Source of the DNA: Myxococcota bacterium
Lineage (GTDB): Bacteria > Myxococcota_A > Polyangia > HGW-17
Assembly: GCA_018821745.1 (NCBI GenBank)
Contig: JAHJLU010000104.1
Span: forward strand, 1-22,299
Direction: 5' to 3'
Length of the DNA stretch: 22,299 bases
A program made the translations under genes and the position numbers. The number at the start of each line of letters is the position of its first letter. Within the stretch, counting starts at the first letter, position 1. This document shows positions 1 through 8,181 of the stretch, piece by piece. The notes beneath the pieces are model-generated. The model saw only the letters and a list, made by a program, of their open reading frames with translations. It made no database searches and was not told where the DNA came from.

Positions 1-986
1 ATCAGGGAGAAGGGATCCACGCCGCCCCCTGCGTGCTGAAACTCCCCTTCGAAAGCCAGGGTCGTCCCACACAGATTTCCCTGCTTCGCAAACCCCTCCC
101 CCTCCAGGACAATATATCCCCCAAGAGAAGACTCAAGGGTGTCAACCCGGGTAATCTGGACCTCAATCAGGTCAACGGTGAAGGGGATGGTCCGGGAGTC
201 AACGGTGACACCTCCCTCATGGACATTCCTCAGGGTGAGCGTCCCTTCAAAATAGCCTGGCTCCACGCCGAAAACAGCAACCGGAATACCGAAGGTCCCG
301 CCACTCCTCGTCCGTGGATCAAAACTGCTCAGGGGAAGTTCCACCTGTGACATGGTCACACCATCGGTTTCACATGTCCCAACAGCGCCATAGGGAAGAA
401 AACAACCGGAGAGGACGGCGAGGGTTTCCCCCTCTTCAGACCCCATGAGCAGCTCACTTCCAGAGAAGGTGATGGGTGATTCGAAGTGGTACACGTTCCC
501 CGAGGAGACAGACTCAAGGGCTGGAGTAAGGGCTGTTGACAACTGAATATTGACCGGAATTTCTTCACTTTTATAACTGTTTTGTGTTCGGCTCGAGATG
601 GCCTCGACCCAGAATCTGGCACTGAGGGTGCCGTTTTGCATCTGCCCCCCCGCAAGGCCCTCGTAAAGATCGGGGGGAACGGAGATCTCTATGTGAGAGG
701 CGTCAATCCACTTGGCCAGGCGACTCTCGGTCACGGTAAAGGTTGAACCCTGGGCCTGAAAAACGCCGTCAATGTTCAAAGTGAGGACGCCAAAGGATGG
801 ATCTGGAAAGGGGCCCCCTTCCACCGTAAGACGGGAGGCGGGGAGAAGGGTGAGGGGATACCCCCCCGTGACGCTGATAATCCCCCATTCATTAATCTCG
901 GAAGGAGAATCCTTTTTTTCGGTGCAGGAAAAACTGGAAAAAAGAATCATCAGGACCGTAAGTTTGGCAATCGCTGATTGAAACAT
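1..986 (-). CDS. Putative surface lipoprotein, 3' end outside the window
   Basis: An open frame runs leftward from an ATG at 986-984 to the window edge without a stop, giving about 328 residues. The start is supported by AAAAGG eight bases upstream. The N-terminus (MFQSAIAKLTVLMILFSSFSC) is a short hydrophobic signal ending in Cys21, so export and lipid anchoring are likely, although SFSC is a loose lipobox. The rest is beta-rich with no catalytic motif. A stretch near residues 275-305 (ITRVDTLESSLGGYIVLEGEGF) resembles an IPT/TIG immunoglobulin-like fold, and earlier segments look like further Ig-type modules. It begins 20 bases after the stop of the FG-GAP lipoprotein gene and is probably co-transcribed with it. 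I do not recognise a specific family; a cell-surface structural or adhesive role is inference only. Confidence 0.8.
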   Translation of the reverse strand, partial: MFQSAIAKLTVLMILFSSFSCTEKKDSPSEINEWGIISVTGGYPLTLLPASRLTVEGGPFPDPSFGVLTLNIDGVFQAQGSTFTVTESRLAKWIDASHIEISVPPDLYEGLAGGQMQNGTLSARFWVEAISSRTQNSYKSEEIPVNIQLSTALTPALESVSSGNVYHFESPITFSGSELLMGSEEGETLAVLSGCFLPYGAVGTCETDGVTMSQVELPLSSFDPRTRSGGTFGIPVAVFGVEPGYFEGTLTLRNVHEGGVTVDSRTIPFTVDLIEVQITRVDTLESSLGGYIVLEGEGFAKQGNLCGTTLAFEGEFQHAGGGVDPFSL

Positions 987-1006
987 GGGACAGACCTTTT
1001 CTCGGA

Positions 1007-2998
1007 TTACTGGACAGACAGGGGCGTAAAAGCGCTGATACCAGTTGATTCCAGTACAGTATAGTGGTAATTGGCGGGGACATTTTCCACAGTGTAGGTG
1101 GTTCTGTTTTTATTGGGCCAGAAAATTTCCAGTTTGTCGATCACGCATGCTTCCCCGAGCCCGACGGTGATCTCAAAAGGATGCTGGATGGAATTATGTC
1201 CGTATCCCGATTGGATTTCACGGGTCTGGGTCATATCCCCTGTGGTGATCTTTATGACCGCACCGATGGCGAGGGTGTTGGACCCGCCAAACGCGCCAGT
1301 ACCCGCCAGGGAAAGGGTGACACGGTTTTGTGAAGAAGCGCCGTCGTTTCGGAAGAGTCGAACCCTGGGTTCGTCAAAAATACAATCGGCGTCAGCCGTG
1401 GTGCAGCGCATGCGAGAGAAGCCAACCAGAAGATCGTAGTCCCCGTCACCATCGTAATCGAGGTAGGTGAGACCCGCAGCACGGGGTGCATACACACCAA
1501 GCTCCTCGGCGCTCTCCTCGAAGGTTCCGTCCGCGAGCTGGCGGAAAATCCGGAGCTTGGTCCCCGGGTAATCCGTATCCCCAACGATAATATCCAGATA
1601 CCCGTCGTTATCGATATCCACCGCCATGGCAAAGATGTCGCCCTGGTTCCAGTCCACGGACTCATGGACCCGGTCAAGCCCGATATCAGCGAGATCGGGC
1701 CTCGTGAAAGTGGTCGCCTGCTCGCCATTGTTAAGGAGGAGCTGGGAGAAATCGGAGCTTTGGCCAATGTGCCAGTGGGTGATGTCGGCGTGATAGACAT
1801 CCATGAAGCCGTCGTTGTTGATGTCGGCGCACACGGATGTCCCCGTGTTCCCGGCGTTGCGCCACGGCTGATCATCAAATCCCACGTTCCAGTTGTCGGA
1901 GGTGCAATTGATAAGCTGCGTCCCCGGAGGAACGTCATCACACTCGGTGCCGCCACCCAGAACACAGTGACAGACATAGAACTGGTTGTCGGACCAGTCC
2001 AAGTTGTCATCGGCGGCAATCCCGGAGGTCATGGTGTGGTTTTCAAACCCGGTCCCGTCGGTGGAGAGCCACAGCATATTGTAGGCACGCCCGTAGTTTG
2101 AGGAGATAAGGTCGGTCCAACCGTCACCGTTGACATCACAGGCGGTCACACCCCAGGTGGCTTTATGATTGATTCCGTCGACTTCCCCTCCGTTATAGGT
2201 GGTGAGACCCATGGCGTCGGTAACATCCCGATAGACACCGGCAATGTTGGCGTTTCTGTAGAGCCTGTCCTGTTGGGGTCCGATACCGTAGCTGGAATAG
2301 AAGTACCCCAGAAAGATATCCAGTTGGCTGTCACGATCGTAGTCCAGAAGTGAGCCCGAGACATTGCTGTATCGGCTGATATCATTGAAGGGCTCCTCCC
2401 CTCCCTGTGGAGAAAACTGACCCTGCCCGTCACCGAGGAGGACCGTTGTGCGATCCACAATCTCCGGCTGGGTGGTTTCACCGTAGACCCCCGATAGAAG
2501 GTCTACGTGCCCGTCATTATTAAAGTCTCCAGCTACCGCCCAGCTGGCGCCGCGCCCTCTGTCTCCCGAATCGGGGATAATGTCGTAGCCCGACGCCTCC
2601 GTAAAATCAACAAAACGACGGCGTTCAGGATCCTGGGGATCTGCTTCATTCATGAGAATGTGTTTCCCGCGCAGATACTCTTCGGTACCCTCGGCGTCCC
2701 GCAGGCCCCCGTTCCCGGAATGGACGATGATGTCCGGGTAGCCGTCACCGTTGAGATCCACCGCACCCAGATGATTTCCCAGCAGGTGGGCTCCATCAAC
2801 CCCGATCCCCACCTCATCACTGACGTCGGTAAAGGAAATATCCGCGGAGGGGGCGCTCTGGCACCGCATCTCGGGTAATGGCGTTGTGTTATTGGAATTG
2901 TTTACGTTATTTGTATTATTGTTGCTGGAGGAGTCATCATCGCATCCAACCTGTAAACCAGCCGCAACAGCAAGAATAAAAACCATTTTTTTCCACAT
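1007..2998 (-). CDS. FG-GAP/VCBS-repeat lipoprotein with C-terminal ASPIC/UnbV domain
   Basis: A 663-residue protein. I place the start at the ATG at 2998-2996 because it gives a signal peptide (MWKKMVFILAVAAGLQVGC, Cys19) and has AAAGG nine bases upstream; the frame stays open 80 codons further upstream, but that extension has no signal peptide. After Cys19 comes a low-complexity Asp/Ser/Asn linker to about residue 40, then a beta-propeller region. It has seven calcium-loop-like motifs of the DxDxDGxxD type, starting at residues 81, 158, 219, 288, 392, 461 and 514; the 219 loop is degenerate. Residues about 575-650 match the ASPIC/UnbV domain (IGAVIKIT, GYGHNSIQHPFEITVGLG, KLEIFWPN). Such proteins are typically extracellular, with calcium-stabilised propellers. 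A cysteine-rich insert (CHCVLGGGTEC) sits near residue 343. The ligand is unknown. It is followed by a second lipoprotein gene after 20 bases. Confidence 0.9.
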   Translation of the reverse strand: MWKKMVFILAVAAGLQVGCDDDSSSNNNTNNVNNSNNTTPLPEMRCQSAPSADISFTDVSDEVGIGVDGAHLLGNHLGAVDLNGDGYPDIIVHSGNGGLRDAEGTEEYLRGKHILMNEADPQDPERRRFVDFTEASGYDIIPDSGDRGRGASWAVAGDFNNDGHVDLLSGVYGETTQPEIVDRTTVLLGDGQGQFSPQGGEEPFNDISRYSNVSGSLLDYDRDSQLDIFLGYFYSSYGIGPQQDRLYRNANIAGVYRDVTDAMGLTTYNGGEVDGINHKATWGVTACDVNGDGWTDLISSNYGRAYNMLWLSTDGTGFENHTMTSGIAADDNLDWSDNQFYVCHCVLGGGTECDDVPPGTQLINCTSDNWNVGFDDQPWRNAGNTGTSVCADINNDGFMDVYHADITHWHIGQSSDFSQLLLNNGEQATTFTRPDLADIGLDRVHESVDWNQGDIFAMAVDIDNDGYLDIIVGDTDYPGTKLRIFRQLADGTFEESAEELGVYAPRAAGLTYLDYDGDGDYDLLVGFSRMRCTTADADCIFDEPRVRLFRNDGASSQNRVTLSLAGTGAFGGSNTLAIGAVIKITTGDMTQTREIQSGYGHNSIQHPFEITVGLGEACVIDKLEIFWPNKNRTTYTVENVPANYHYTVLESTGISAFTPLSVQ

Positions 2999-3014
2999 GA
3001 TAGCCGACCTTTCA

Positions 3015-3042
3015 TGGTAAAGTACCAAGGACCCAAGTACCA
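3015..3042. promoter_or_regulatory. Possible operator: small palindrome plus direct repeat in a divergent gap
   Basis: The gap between the divergent FG-GAP lipoprotein and amidase genes contains TGGTA-AAG-TACCA at 3015-3027, a perfect 5-base inverted repeat. It also contains AAGTACCA twice, at 3020-3027 and 3035-3042, a 15-base period. This layout could be a regulator-binding site controlling one or both genes, or a small stem in the leader of the leftward transcript. No convincing -35/-10 pair could be picked for either direction, and such short repeats occur by chance, so confidence is low. Confidence 0.2.
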
Positions 3043-3125
3043 TAGTATGTATCAATTTCTTGGGTTTATCCACCCTATATCGTTTTCTGTTGCACTTTGA
3101 GCCATACTCATTACATTTCAATCCC

Positions 3126-4019
3126 ATGTCCTTTGCCCTATGGTTTCTCTTCACATCAACCCTCTTCACCCCCGTCACCCACTGTGATCGGGCACGCATT
3201 TCCAACTGGTTTGTGGAGAAAACCATCCCCCAGCTCAATCACGAACTGACCAGACTCAAGAGCCTGCCTTTGGAACAGCGCGTGGAGATTTGGAGCAAGC
3301 GGTTTTTGTCAACTCCCTACGGCATCGACCCCGCGGGAGAGGAATCAGGGGTTGACCCCGATCCCCTCTTCAATGTCTGCGCTGTAGATTGTGAGACCTA
3401 TGTGGAGCAGGTCCTTGCTCTGGCCTTTTCCAGCAACATGCCTCAGTTATGGCGATGGCTGGAGCTCATGCGGTACGAGAAGGGGATCCGATCCTTCGAG
3501 AACCGCTTTTACACCATGGCCCTCCAGTGGATTCCCGGCAATCTGCGCCTTGGATACCTCACTTCAGCCCACGCCCGTATCGGTGGCAAACCCGTGTTGA
3601 TGATCAAGGACATCGACCCCAATTTTCCATGGGCCCGACCCTTTCTAAGACGCTTCAGACAAATGGGAAAACGATCTCCCCGGGGAAAAGCCTCCCTGGA
3701 ATATCTCCCCCTCAAGACCCTCATCGAGCGATACAAGCGGATACCCATCCCCTCGGTGGGTCTCGTGGTGGGTGCACGGCAGATCAGAAATCCATTCCTT
3801 ATCACCCACATGGGGTTTATCCTGAAAAACAACGAGGGGAAACTGATCTGGAGACACGCTTCGGGCACCGCCCACCGTCGCAAAGTGGAGGATAGGCTGC
3901 TCATTGCATACCTCAAGGAGACAGACAGCTATTTTAAAAAGCACAGAAGAAGACATGTCAAGGGTTTGATTATTTATACAATTTCTGAACCAAAGCCCCC
4001 GGAAACCCTAGTAAAATGA
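3126..4019 (+). CDS. DUF1460 family N-acetylmuramoyl-L-alanine amidase-like cysteine hydrolase
   Basis: A 297-residue protein from the ATG at 3126; the frame is open upstream and a TTG at 3060 would add 22 residues. I prefer 3126 because MSFALWFLFTSTLFTP then forms an export signal, but no strong ribosome binding site marks either start. The core matches DUF1460, a papain/NlpC-P60-type fold annotated as amidase-like. The nucleophile motif is VDCETYVEQVLAL (Cys89 from this start), and the histidine motif is ITHMGFIL (His228), followed by WRHASG. Family knowledge suggests cleavage of peptidoglycan-derived peptides or muropeptides in the periplasm; the exact substrate is not shown. The stop overlaps the start of the transglutaminase-like gene by 4 bases (ATGA), indicating translational coupling. 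Confidence 0.85.
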   Translation: MSFALWFLFTSTLFTPVTHCDRARISNWFVEKTIPQLNHELTRLKSLPLEQRVEIWSKRFLSTPYGIDPAGEESGVDPDPLFNVCAVDCETYVEQVLALAFSSNMPQLWRWLELMRYEKGIRSFENRFYTMALQWIPGNLRLGYLTSAHARIGGKPVLMIKDIDPNFPWARPFLRRFRQMGKRSPRGKASLEYLPLKTLIERYKRIPIPSVGLVVGARQIRNPFLITHMGFILKNNEGKLIWRHASGTAHRRKVEDRLLIAYLKETDSYFKKHRRRHVKGLIIYTISEPKPPETLVK

Positions 4020-7000
4020 TTGCTCTGTTTCTCCTGACCCTGGTCCTTGGCACCGCTTCTGCAGAGGAAAAGCAGGCTCAGGTTCTCGCCCAAAAAAAGG
4101 GGCTCACCACCCGGACCCTGTGTTCACTGCTGGAACAGACCCCCTATGTAAAAGGTGCCTCGGTCCGCAAATACCTGACTGCTTTTCTGGGCCGATCCCG
4201 AAAGCGCTGCCCACTCTTTCTCGGGAGGATCCTAAAGCACCATCCCGATCCCGGCTTTCATACCCTGTGCAAAACAAAACCGCTGAAAAACATCCATCTG
4301 TATCAAGGAAAAACGGCTATCCCCCTGGGGAAAAAAAACTATGGTTTTTTTGACCTGCTCCATTTTGTCAACGCACAGGAGACTCCCGTTACCCTTCGCT
4401 TTGGCTTCTCCTCCGCGAGAAAGGGGAGGACGTTGACGCTCTATCTCACCTATGACGGGACCGCCACCCTGGGGAGTGACTCTTTTACCCTGAATAAAAA
4501 AATGGTGTCCCTTGAAATTCCTCTGAAAAAAGGGGAAAATCAAATAGCCCTGGAACTGAGCAGCCCCAAGGGACCCCTGATCCTCTTCGCTAAAAATGAT
4601 CCTTATATAAAGGCGCGTCCACCCGGAGCCAGTTCCACCCCCTCATATTCCCGGGTGAAACTCACGACCCTCGGGGAGAAAGAGGCACCCCTTGATTGTT
4701 CCACCCTGCGGAGCGAAGATCCCATGGGGGGCGCCGAGGACCTGGCGAGCAAAGGCATCAACCCCCGCAGTTTATTGAACTCCTTGAAAAAAAAGAAGGG
4801 GTACACCCCTTTCCGTGACGCCCTCATCATGGGGAAGTTTGCACGCCAAAGACAATTTTTCCGCAGTGCCTCTGCCGCTTTCACCACGGCTCACCAACTC
4901 AAAGTGACCGCCCTGGAGCCACAAATCAATCTGGGGGAGATAGAAATTGCCATGGGCCTCCCCCTCACGGCCCTCAAGCGCGCAGAGCGGCTCATAGCAA
5001 CCTACGGAGAGACTTCCGCCCTGTTGGAACTCATTTTGGCTGCTCGTGGAAAGAGGGGCTTGCGTCAACTTCAGACCCTCAAGGCACTGTCGGGACAGAA
5101 CCCCTTTTTTACTCCCCACCTGAGCCTGTGGGCCATGGAGTCCATACGGCAGGGAGATATCACCGGAGGCGTTTCCCGGCTGCTTGAGGCATTCGACCTT
5201 GGCAGTATGCAGAGTCTCTCCATCCTCTCTTCCTATCTGCCGAAAATTCCCAGGGTGCGCATGGCCCTGGCCAACGTGATCCCTTCCCTGCGCAGGTACC
5301 TTTTTCGGGCAGCGCTCACACACAAGGGCAAGTGCATCACCCGGGAGTGCCGGCTCTTTGCAAAACTGCGATCCCGGCACATGAGGGATCTCTCATCCCT
5401 TCCCCGTGAGAAAAATTCGAAAAACAGCGTTTTATCAGACACAAAGATTTACTACTTCGACAAAAAAGGGGGGACCCGATTTACACGACAGGTGTTCATT
5501 ATGGTCTCGGATCCCCGGAAACTGGGCCAAAACCATTCATTCAGCCTTCGCCACTCGCCTGCCACCGAGACCATGTACCTCGAGAAGAGCACCATCCACC
5601 ATAAAAACCGGACCATCTCCGTCGACAGCGCCATCACAAGCTTCTCGGAAGTTCAGGACCCCAGGGCGCGCATGTATTACGATCTCATGGAGACTCGCCT
5701 CTCCTTTCCACCCCTCCAGCGAGGGGATATCGTGGAGATCGTCTATTCCATCGAGTCCCTGCCGAAGGGCCCGCGAGATGGTAAATTCAATGGCACCATT
5801 ATACAATTGCAAGAATTCATCCCCATTATCAGCGGGGATCTTCACCTCTACCATTCCCCACAGACCGCCTTCGCCCATGCCCCCACCAGATCCCGGGGGG
5901 TCACCGTGGGCACCGATAAATTCAAGGGTCTCAATCATATCTCCTATCATATTGCAAATCTTCCGGCGGTAACTGTTGAACCAGCCATGCCCGGCTGGGG
6001 AGAGACGCTCCTGGCTGTCATCACGGGGCCCGGACTCACATGGAGGGAGATAGGACGGAGATACGCATCCTTTATCTCCCCCCAGTACGTGCTCACACCA
6101 GCCATCTCGGCGCTCAGCCGCAAGCTGCTCAAGGGGATCTCCTCCCGGGAGGAGAAAATTGCCACCATTCACAGTTATGTCCTGAAGACCTATCGGTACG
6201 TGGCCCTCATGTTCGGGCGACACAGTTACCTTCCCTACCGCACCGATGAAATCATCTCCCGGCGCTTCGGCGATTGCAAAGACATGACCCTGCTCATGAT
6301 CCTTTTGCTGAAAGCGGCAGGCATAGAAGCCTGGCCCAGCGCAGTCAGGACGCGATTCCTGGGGAACATCCCCACATCCATAGCGTCCCTTGCGCTCTTT
6401 GATCACTCCATCGTTTACCTTCCCAGGGAAAAACGGTGGCTCGACACCACCACAAAGGAGGTGCGATATCCTCTGGTGCCGCCCTACATTCAGGGAAGAC
6501 CCGCGCTGGTGATCTCGCCCCGGGGGGGGATCCTCACTACCACCTCAGCATCCGGGTACCGGGACAACAACGAGGGGTCCGTCACCCGTCTGGTCCTTGA
6601 TGCCAAAGGTGGTGTCCGGGTAACGGAAAAAGTGACCGTGAGGGGGGCCGGAGAAATTTCCTGGCGACTGCACCTCTCCCTGGGCCGGGGAGCGACCAAG
6701 TGGGACTACCGTTACGCCAAAAAGGGAAAGACTGTCCTGTCTCACACGAATCTGCGATCCCTGAAATCCCCTCTCACCATATCCTCCACATTTCAACTGA
6801 AGAATCTCTTCACCCCGCGTCAAGGAAAACTCGTGGGGACGTTGCCCTTTTACGAAGGGGATTTTATCCGGCGCCTGGCCCCCTTCACCCTAAGGAATCA
6901 GGACTTACTTATTGATTTTCCAGGTAAATACACTAGAAATCTCATTATAGATCTACCCCGGGGCACCTGCGTGAAAACCAGCCCCGCCGACACCCTGATC

Positions 7001-7186
7001 AAAACACCACATCTCTATTTTTCCCAAAAAATACAAATCAAAAAAAGGTCCCTTCACCTGCACCGAACCTTTATCCTCTATTCTTCCCGCATCGGGCACG
7101 GATCCTATGCTTCCTTCAAAAAGACGGTTGGGGCGATCCATTCTGCCATCTTTTCCCCTTTTCAGTTCGGGCGCTGTAAACAGTGA
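4016..7186 (+). CDS. Exported DUF3857 and transglutaminase-like protein with helical-repeat N-terminal half
   Basis: A 1056-residue protein whose start is fixed by the 4-base overlap with the amidase gene. MIALFLLTLVLGTASA is a signal peptide with an ASA cleavage site. Residues about 100-200 look like a beta domain and about 250-440 a helical, TPR-like region. Residues about 470-620 match DUF3857, and the transglutaminase-like core follows. Its papain-type triad is visible: Cys754 in RRFGDCKDMTLLMILLLKAAG, His797 in FDHSIVYLP, and Asp810 in RWLDTT. The last 220 residues are a beta-rich tail of the kind seen in DUF3857/DUF3858 proteins. Reactions in this superfamily include protein crosslinking and peptide hydrolysis, and which applies here cannot be told. 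The intact triad suggests an active periplasmic or outer-membrane-associated enzyme. Pairing with the amidase suggests a shared envelope role (inference). Confidence 0.85.
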   Translation: MIALFLLTLVLGTASAEEKQAQVLAQKKGLTTRTLCSLLEQTPYVKGASVRKYLTAFLGRSRKRCPLFLGRILKHHPDPGFHTLCKTKPLKNIHLYQGKTAIPLGKKNYGFFDLLHFVNAQETPVTLRFGFSSARKGRTLTLYLTYDGTATLGSDSFTLNKKMVSLEIPLKKGENQIALELSSPKGPLILFAKNDPYIKARPPGASSTPSYSRVKLTTLGEKEAPLDCSTLRSEDPMGGAEDLASKGINPRSLLNSLKKKKGYTPFRDALIMGKFARQRQFFRSASAAFTTAHQLKVTALEPQINLGEIEIAMGLPLTALKRAERLIATYGETSALLELILAARGKRGLRQLQTLKALSGQNPFFTPHLSLWAMESIRQGDITGGVSRLLEAFDLGSMQSLSILSSYLPKIPRVRMALANVIPSLRRYLFRAALTHKGKCITRECRLFAKLRSRHMRDLSSLPREKNSKNSVLSDTKIYYFDKKGGTRFTRQVFIMVSDPRKLGQNHSFSLRHSPATETMYLEKSTIHHKNRTISVDSAITSFSEVQDPRARMYYDLMETRLSFPPLQRGDIVEIVYSIESLPKGPRDGKFNGTIIQLQEFIPIISGDLHLYHSPQTAFAHAPTRSRGVTVGTDKFKGLNHISYHIANLPAVTVEPAMPGWGETLLAVITGPGLTWREIGRRYASFISPQYVLTPAISALSRKLLKGISSREEKIATIHSYVLKTYRYVALMFGRHSYLPYRTDEIISRRFGDCKDMTLLMILLLKAAGIEAWPSAVRTRFLGNIPTSIASLALFDHSIVYLPREKRWLDTTTKEVRYPLVPPYIQGRPALVISPRGGILTTTSASGYRDNNEGSVTRLVLDAKGGVRVTEKVTVRGAGEISWRLHLSLGRGATKWDYRYAKKGKTVLSHTNLRSLKSPLTISSTFQLKNLFTPRQGKLVGTLPFYEGDFIRRLAPFTLRNQDLLIDFPGKYTRNLIIDLPRGTCVKTSPADTLIKTPHLYFSQKIQIKKRSLHLHRTFILYSSRIGHGSYASFKKTVGAIHSAIFSPFQFGRCKQ

Positions 7187-7193
7187 CATATTT

Positions 7194-7221
7194 TTGCCAA
7201 AGGCCGGTTATGCTCTATAAT
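7194..7221 (+). promoter_or_regulatory. Sigma-70-type promoter for the outer-membrane protein and tmk genes
   Basis: TTGCCA at 7194-7199 and TATAAT at 7216-7221 are separated by 16 bases, a near-consensus housekeeping promoter with a perfect -10 box. Transcription should start near 7228, giving a leader of about 85 bases before the ATG at 7314. The leader has two very small potential hairpins (GGGA/TCCC near 7227-7238 and CCCAAATGGG near 7283-7292), whose relevance is unclear. The promoter lies directly after the transglutaminase-like gene, so the downstream pair is probably its own transcription unit. Confidence 0.75.
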
Positions 7222-7313
7222 CCGTAGGGAAATATCCCCGCTCTGTGGTATGTACCCTGAGCCGTAATTCAGCGCGAGCACTTCCCAAATGGGGAATCAG
7301 AGAGAACGAGTCA

Positions 7314-8174
7314 ATGAAATTTTTATTGTTTTTGATTTTTTTCATGCTGGTCACGCCCATGTCTGCCATGGCCTTTGATCCGTGGAGTGAACCCATGGGT
7401 GCCCGCGGTCTGGCCCTGGGGGGCGCAGTCATCGCCACAGGAACCGGCTCCGACGCCATGACCACCAATCCGGCCTCCATGAGCCTTATAAAAAGCTACA
7501 TCTGGGAGAGTTACTACCGGTATAACTCCGTTGACAAGGGTCACGTAGCCCAGACGGCCCTTGTGGATTCCTTTAAAAATCCACGCTTTGCCGCGGGCGC
7601 CTACTACGCCATCTCCATGGCGGAGCCCACGGCCTTTTATAACGGCTCCAACCTCACCCGTGACGAAACATACATGAAGGGGGGCCTGGCTCTCTCCATT
7701 CTCGTATGGGACAACATCGCCATAGGCGTTAACGGATACTACTATGATTACAGCCCCGAAGATCTGCCGGGAAAATCCGGGTTTTCCATGGATGTTGGCA
7801 TGGTGGCCCGCATTGGCAAGCTCTTCACGGTGGGAGCGGTCGCCTACGACCTCATCACAGACCACGATGACGCCTACCCATGGAGTTTTGGAGCAGGGGC
7901 GGCTATCTTCCTCATGAAAATGTTCACCCTCGAGGCTGATATTGTGATGGAAGGCTCAAAACCCTGGTACAAAGGAGGAGGCGAGATCCTCCTGGGGGAA
8001 GGCCTTATCCTGCGTGGCGGCTACGGTCGGCGGGAATCGAAGGGGATCCAGTATTTTGGTGCCGGAGTGGGGTACATCACTAAAAAATCCTCTATTGAAT
8101 TCTCCATCATGCAGAATGTCGAAGGGTCGAAGAACACTTTCGTGGGAGTCGACCTCAGATTTTTCCTCAGATAG
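7314..8174 (+). CDS. Outer-membrane beta-barrel protein, PorV/PorQ or FadL-like
   Basis: A 286-residue protein. I start it at the ATG at 7314 because it opens a clear signal peptide (MKFLLFLIFFMLVTPMSAMA, cleavage after AMA); the open frame further upstream covers only the leader. Just inside the mature protein is GARGLALGGAVIATG followed by TTNPASM, the pattern seen at the start of PorV/PorQ/UPF0164 and FadL-type barrels. The remainder alternates polar and hydrophobic residues with many Gly, Tyr and Phe, and ends in VGVDLRFFLR, as expected for transmembrane strands closing with an aromatic strand. The transported ligand, if any, is unknown. It sits behind a strong promoter, and tmk starts 7 bases after its stop, so the two are likely co-transcribed. 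Confidence 0.8.
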   Translation: MKFLLFLIFFMLVTPMSAMAFDPWSEPMGARGLALGGAVIATGTGSDAMTTNPASMSLIKSYIWESYYRYNSVDKGHVAQTALVDSFKNPRFAAGAYYAISMAEPTAFYNGSNLTRDETYMKGGLALSILVWDNIAIGVNGYYYDYSPEDLPGKSGFSMDVGMVARIGKLFTVGAVAYDLITDHDDAYPWSFGAGAAIFLMKMFTLEADIVMEGSKPWYKGGGEILLGEGLILRGGYGRRESKGIQYFGAGVGYITKKSSIEFSIMQNVEGSKNTFVGVDLRFFLR

Positions 8175-8181
8175 GCCCACC

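Noticed and set aside
33..981. Rightward open frames at 33-350 and 772-981 and a leftward one at 356-655
   Set aside because: All overlap the leftward lipoprotein reading frame from 986 to the edge, which has a signal sequence and ribosome binding site; these are shadows.
1252..2019. 255-codon leftward open frame overlapping the FG-GAP lipoprotein gene
   Set aside because: Same strand but a different frame from a clearly supported protein; low-complexity Ser/Thr/Pro composition typical of a frame-shifted shadow.
5537..6406. 289-codon leftward open frame inside the transglutaminase-like gene
   Set aside because: Antisense to the DUF3857 and catalytic region; composition is that of a shadow frame and no family is recognisable.
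8014..8181. Upstream extension of tmk into the outer-membrane protein gene
   Set aside because: The extension would overlap the barrel gene in another frame and adds residues before the normal Tmk N-terminus; the ATG at 8182 fits the family.
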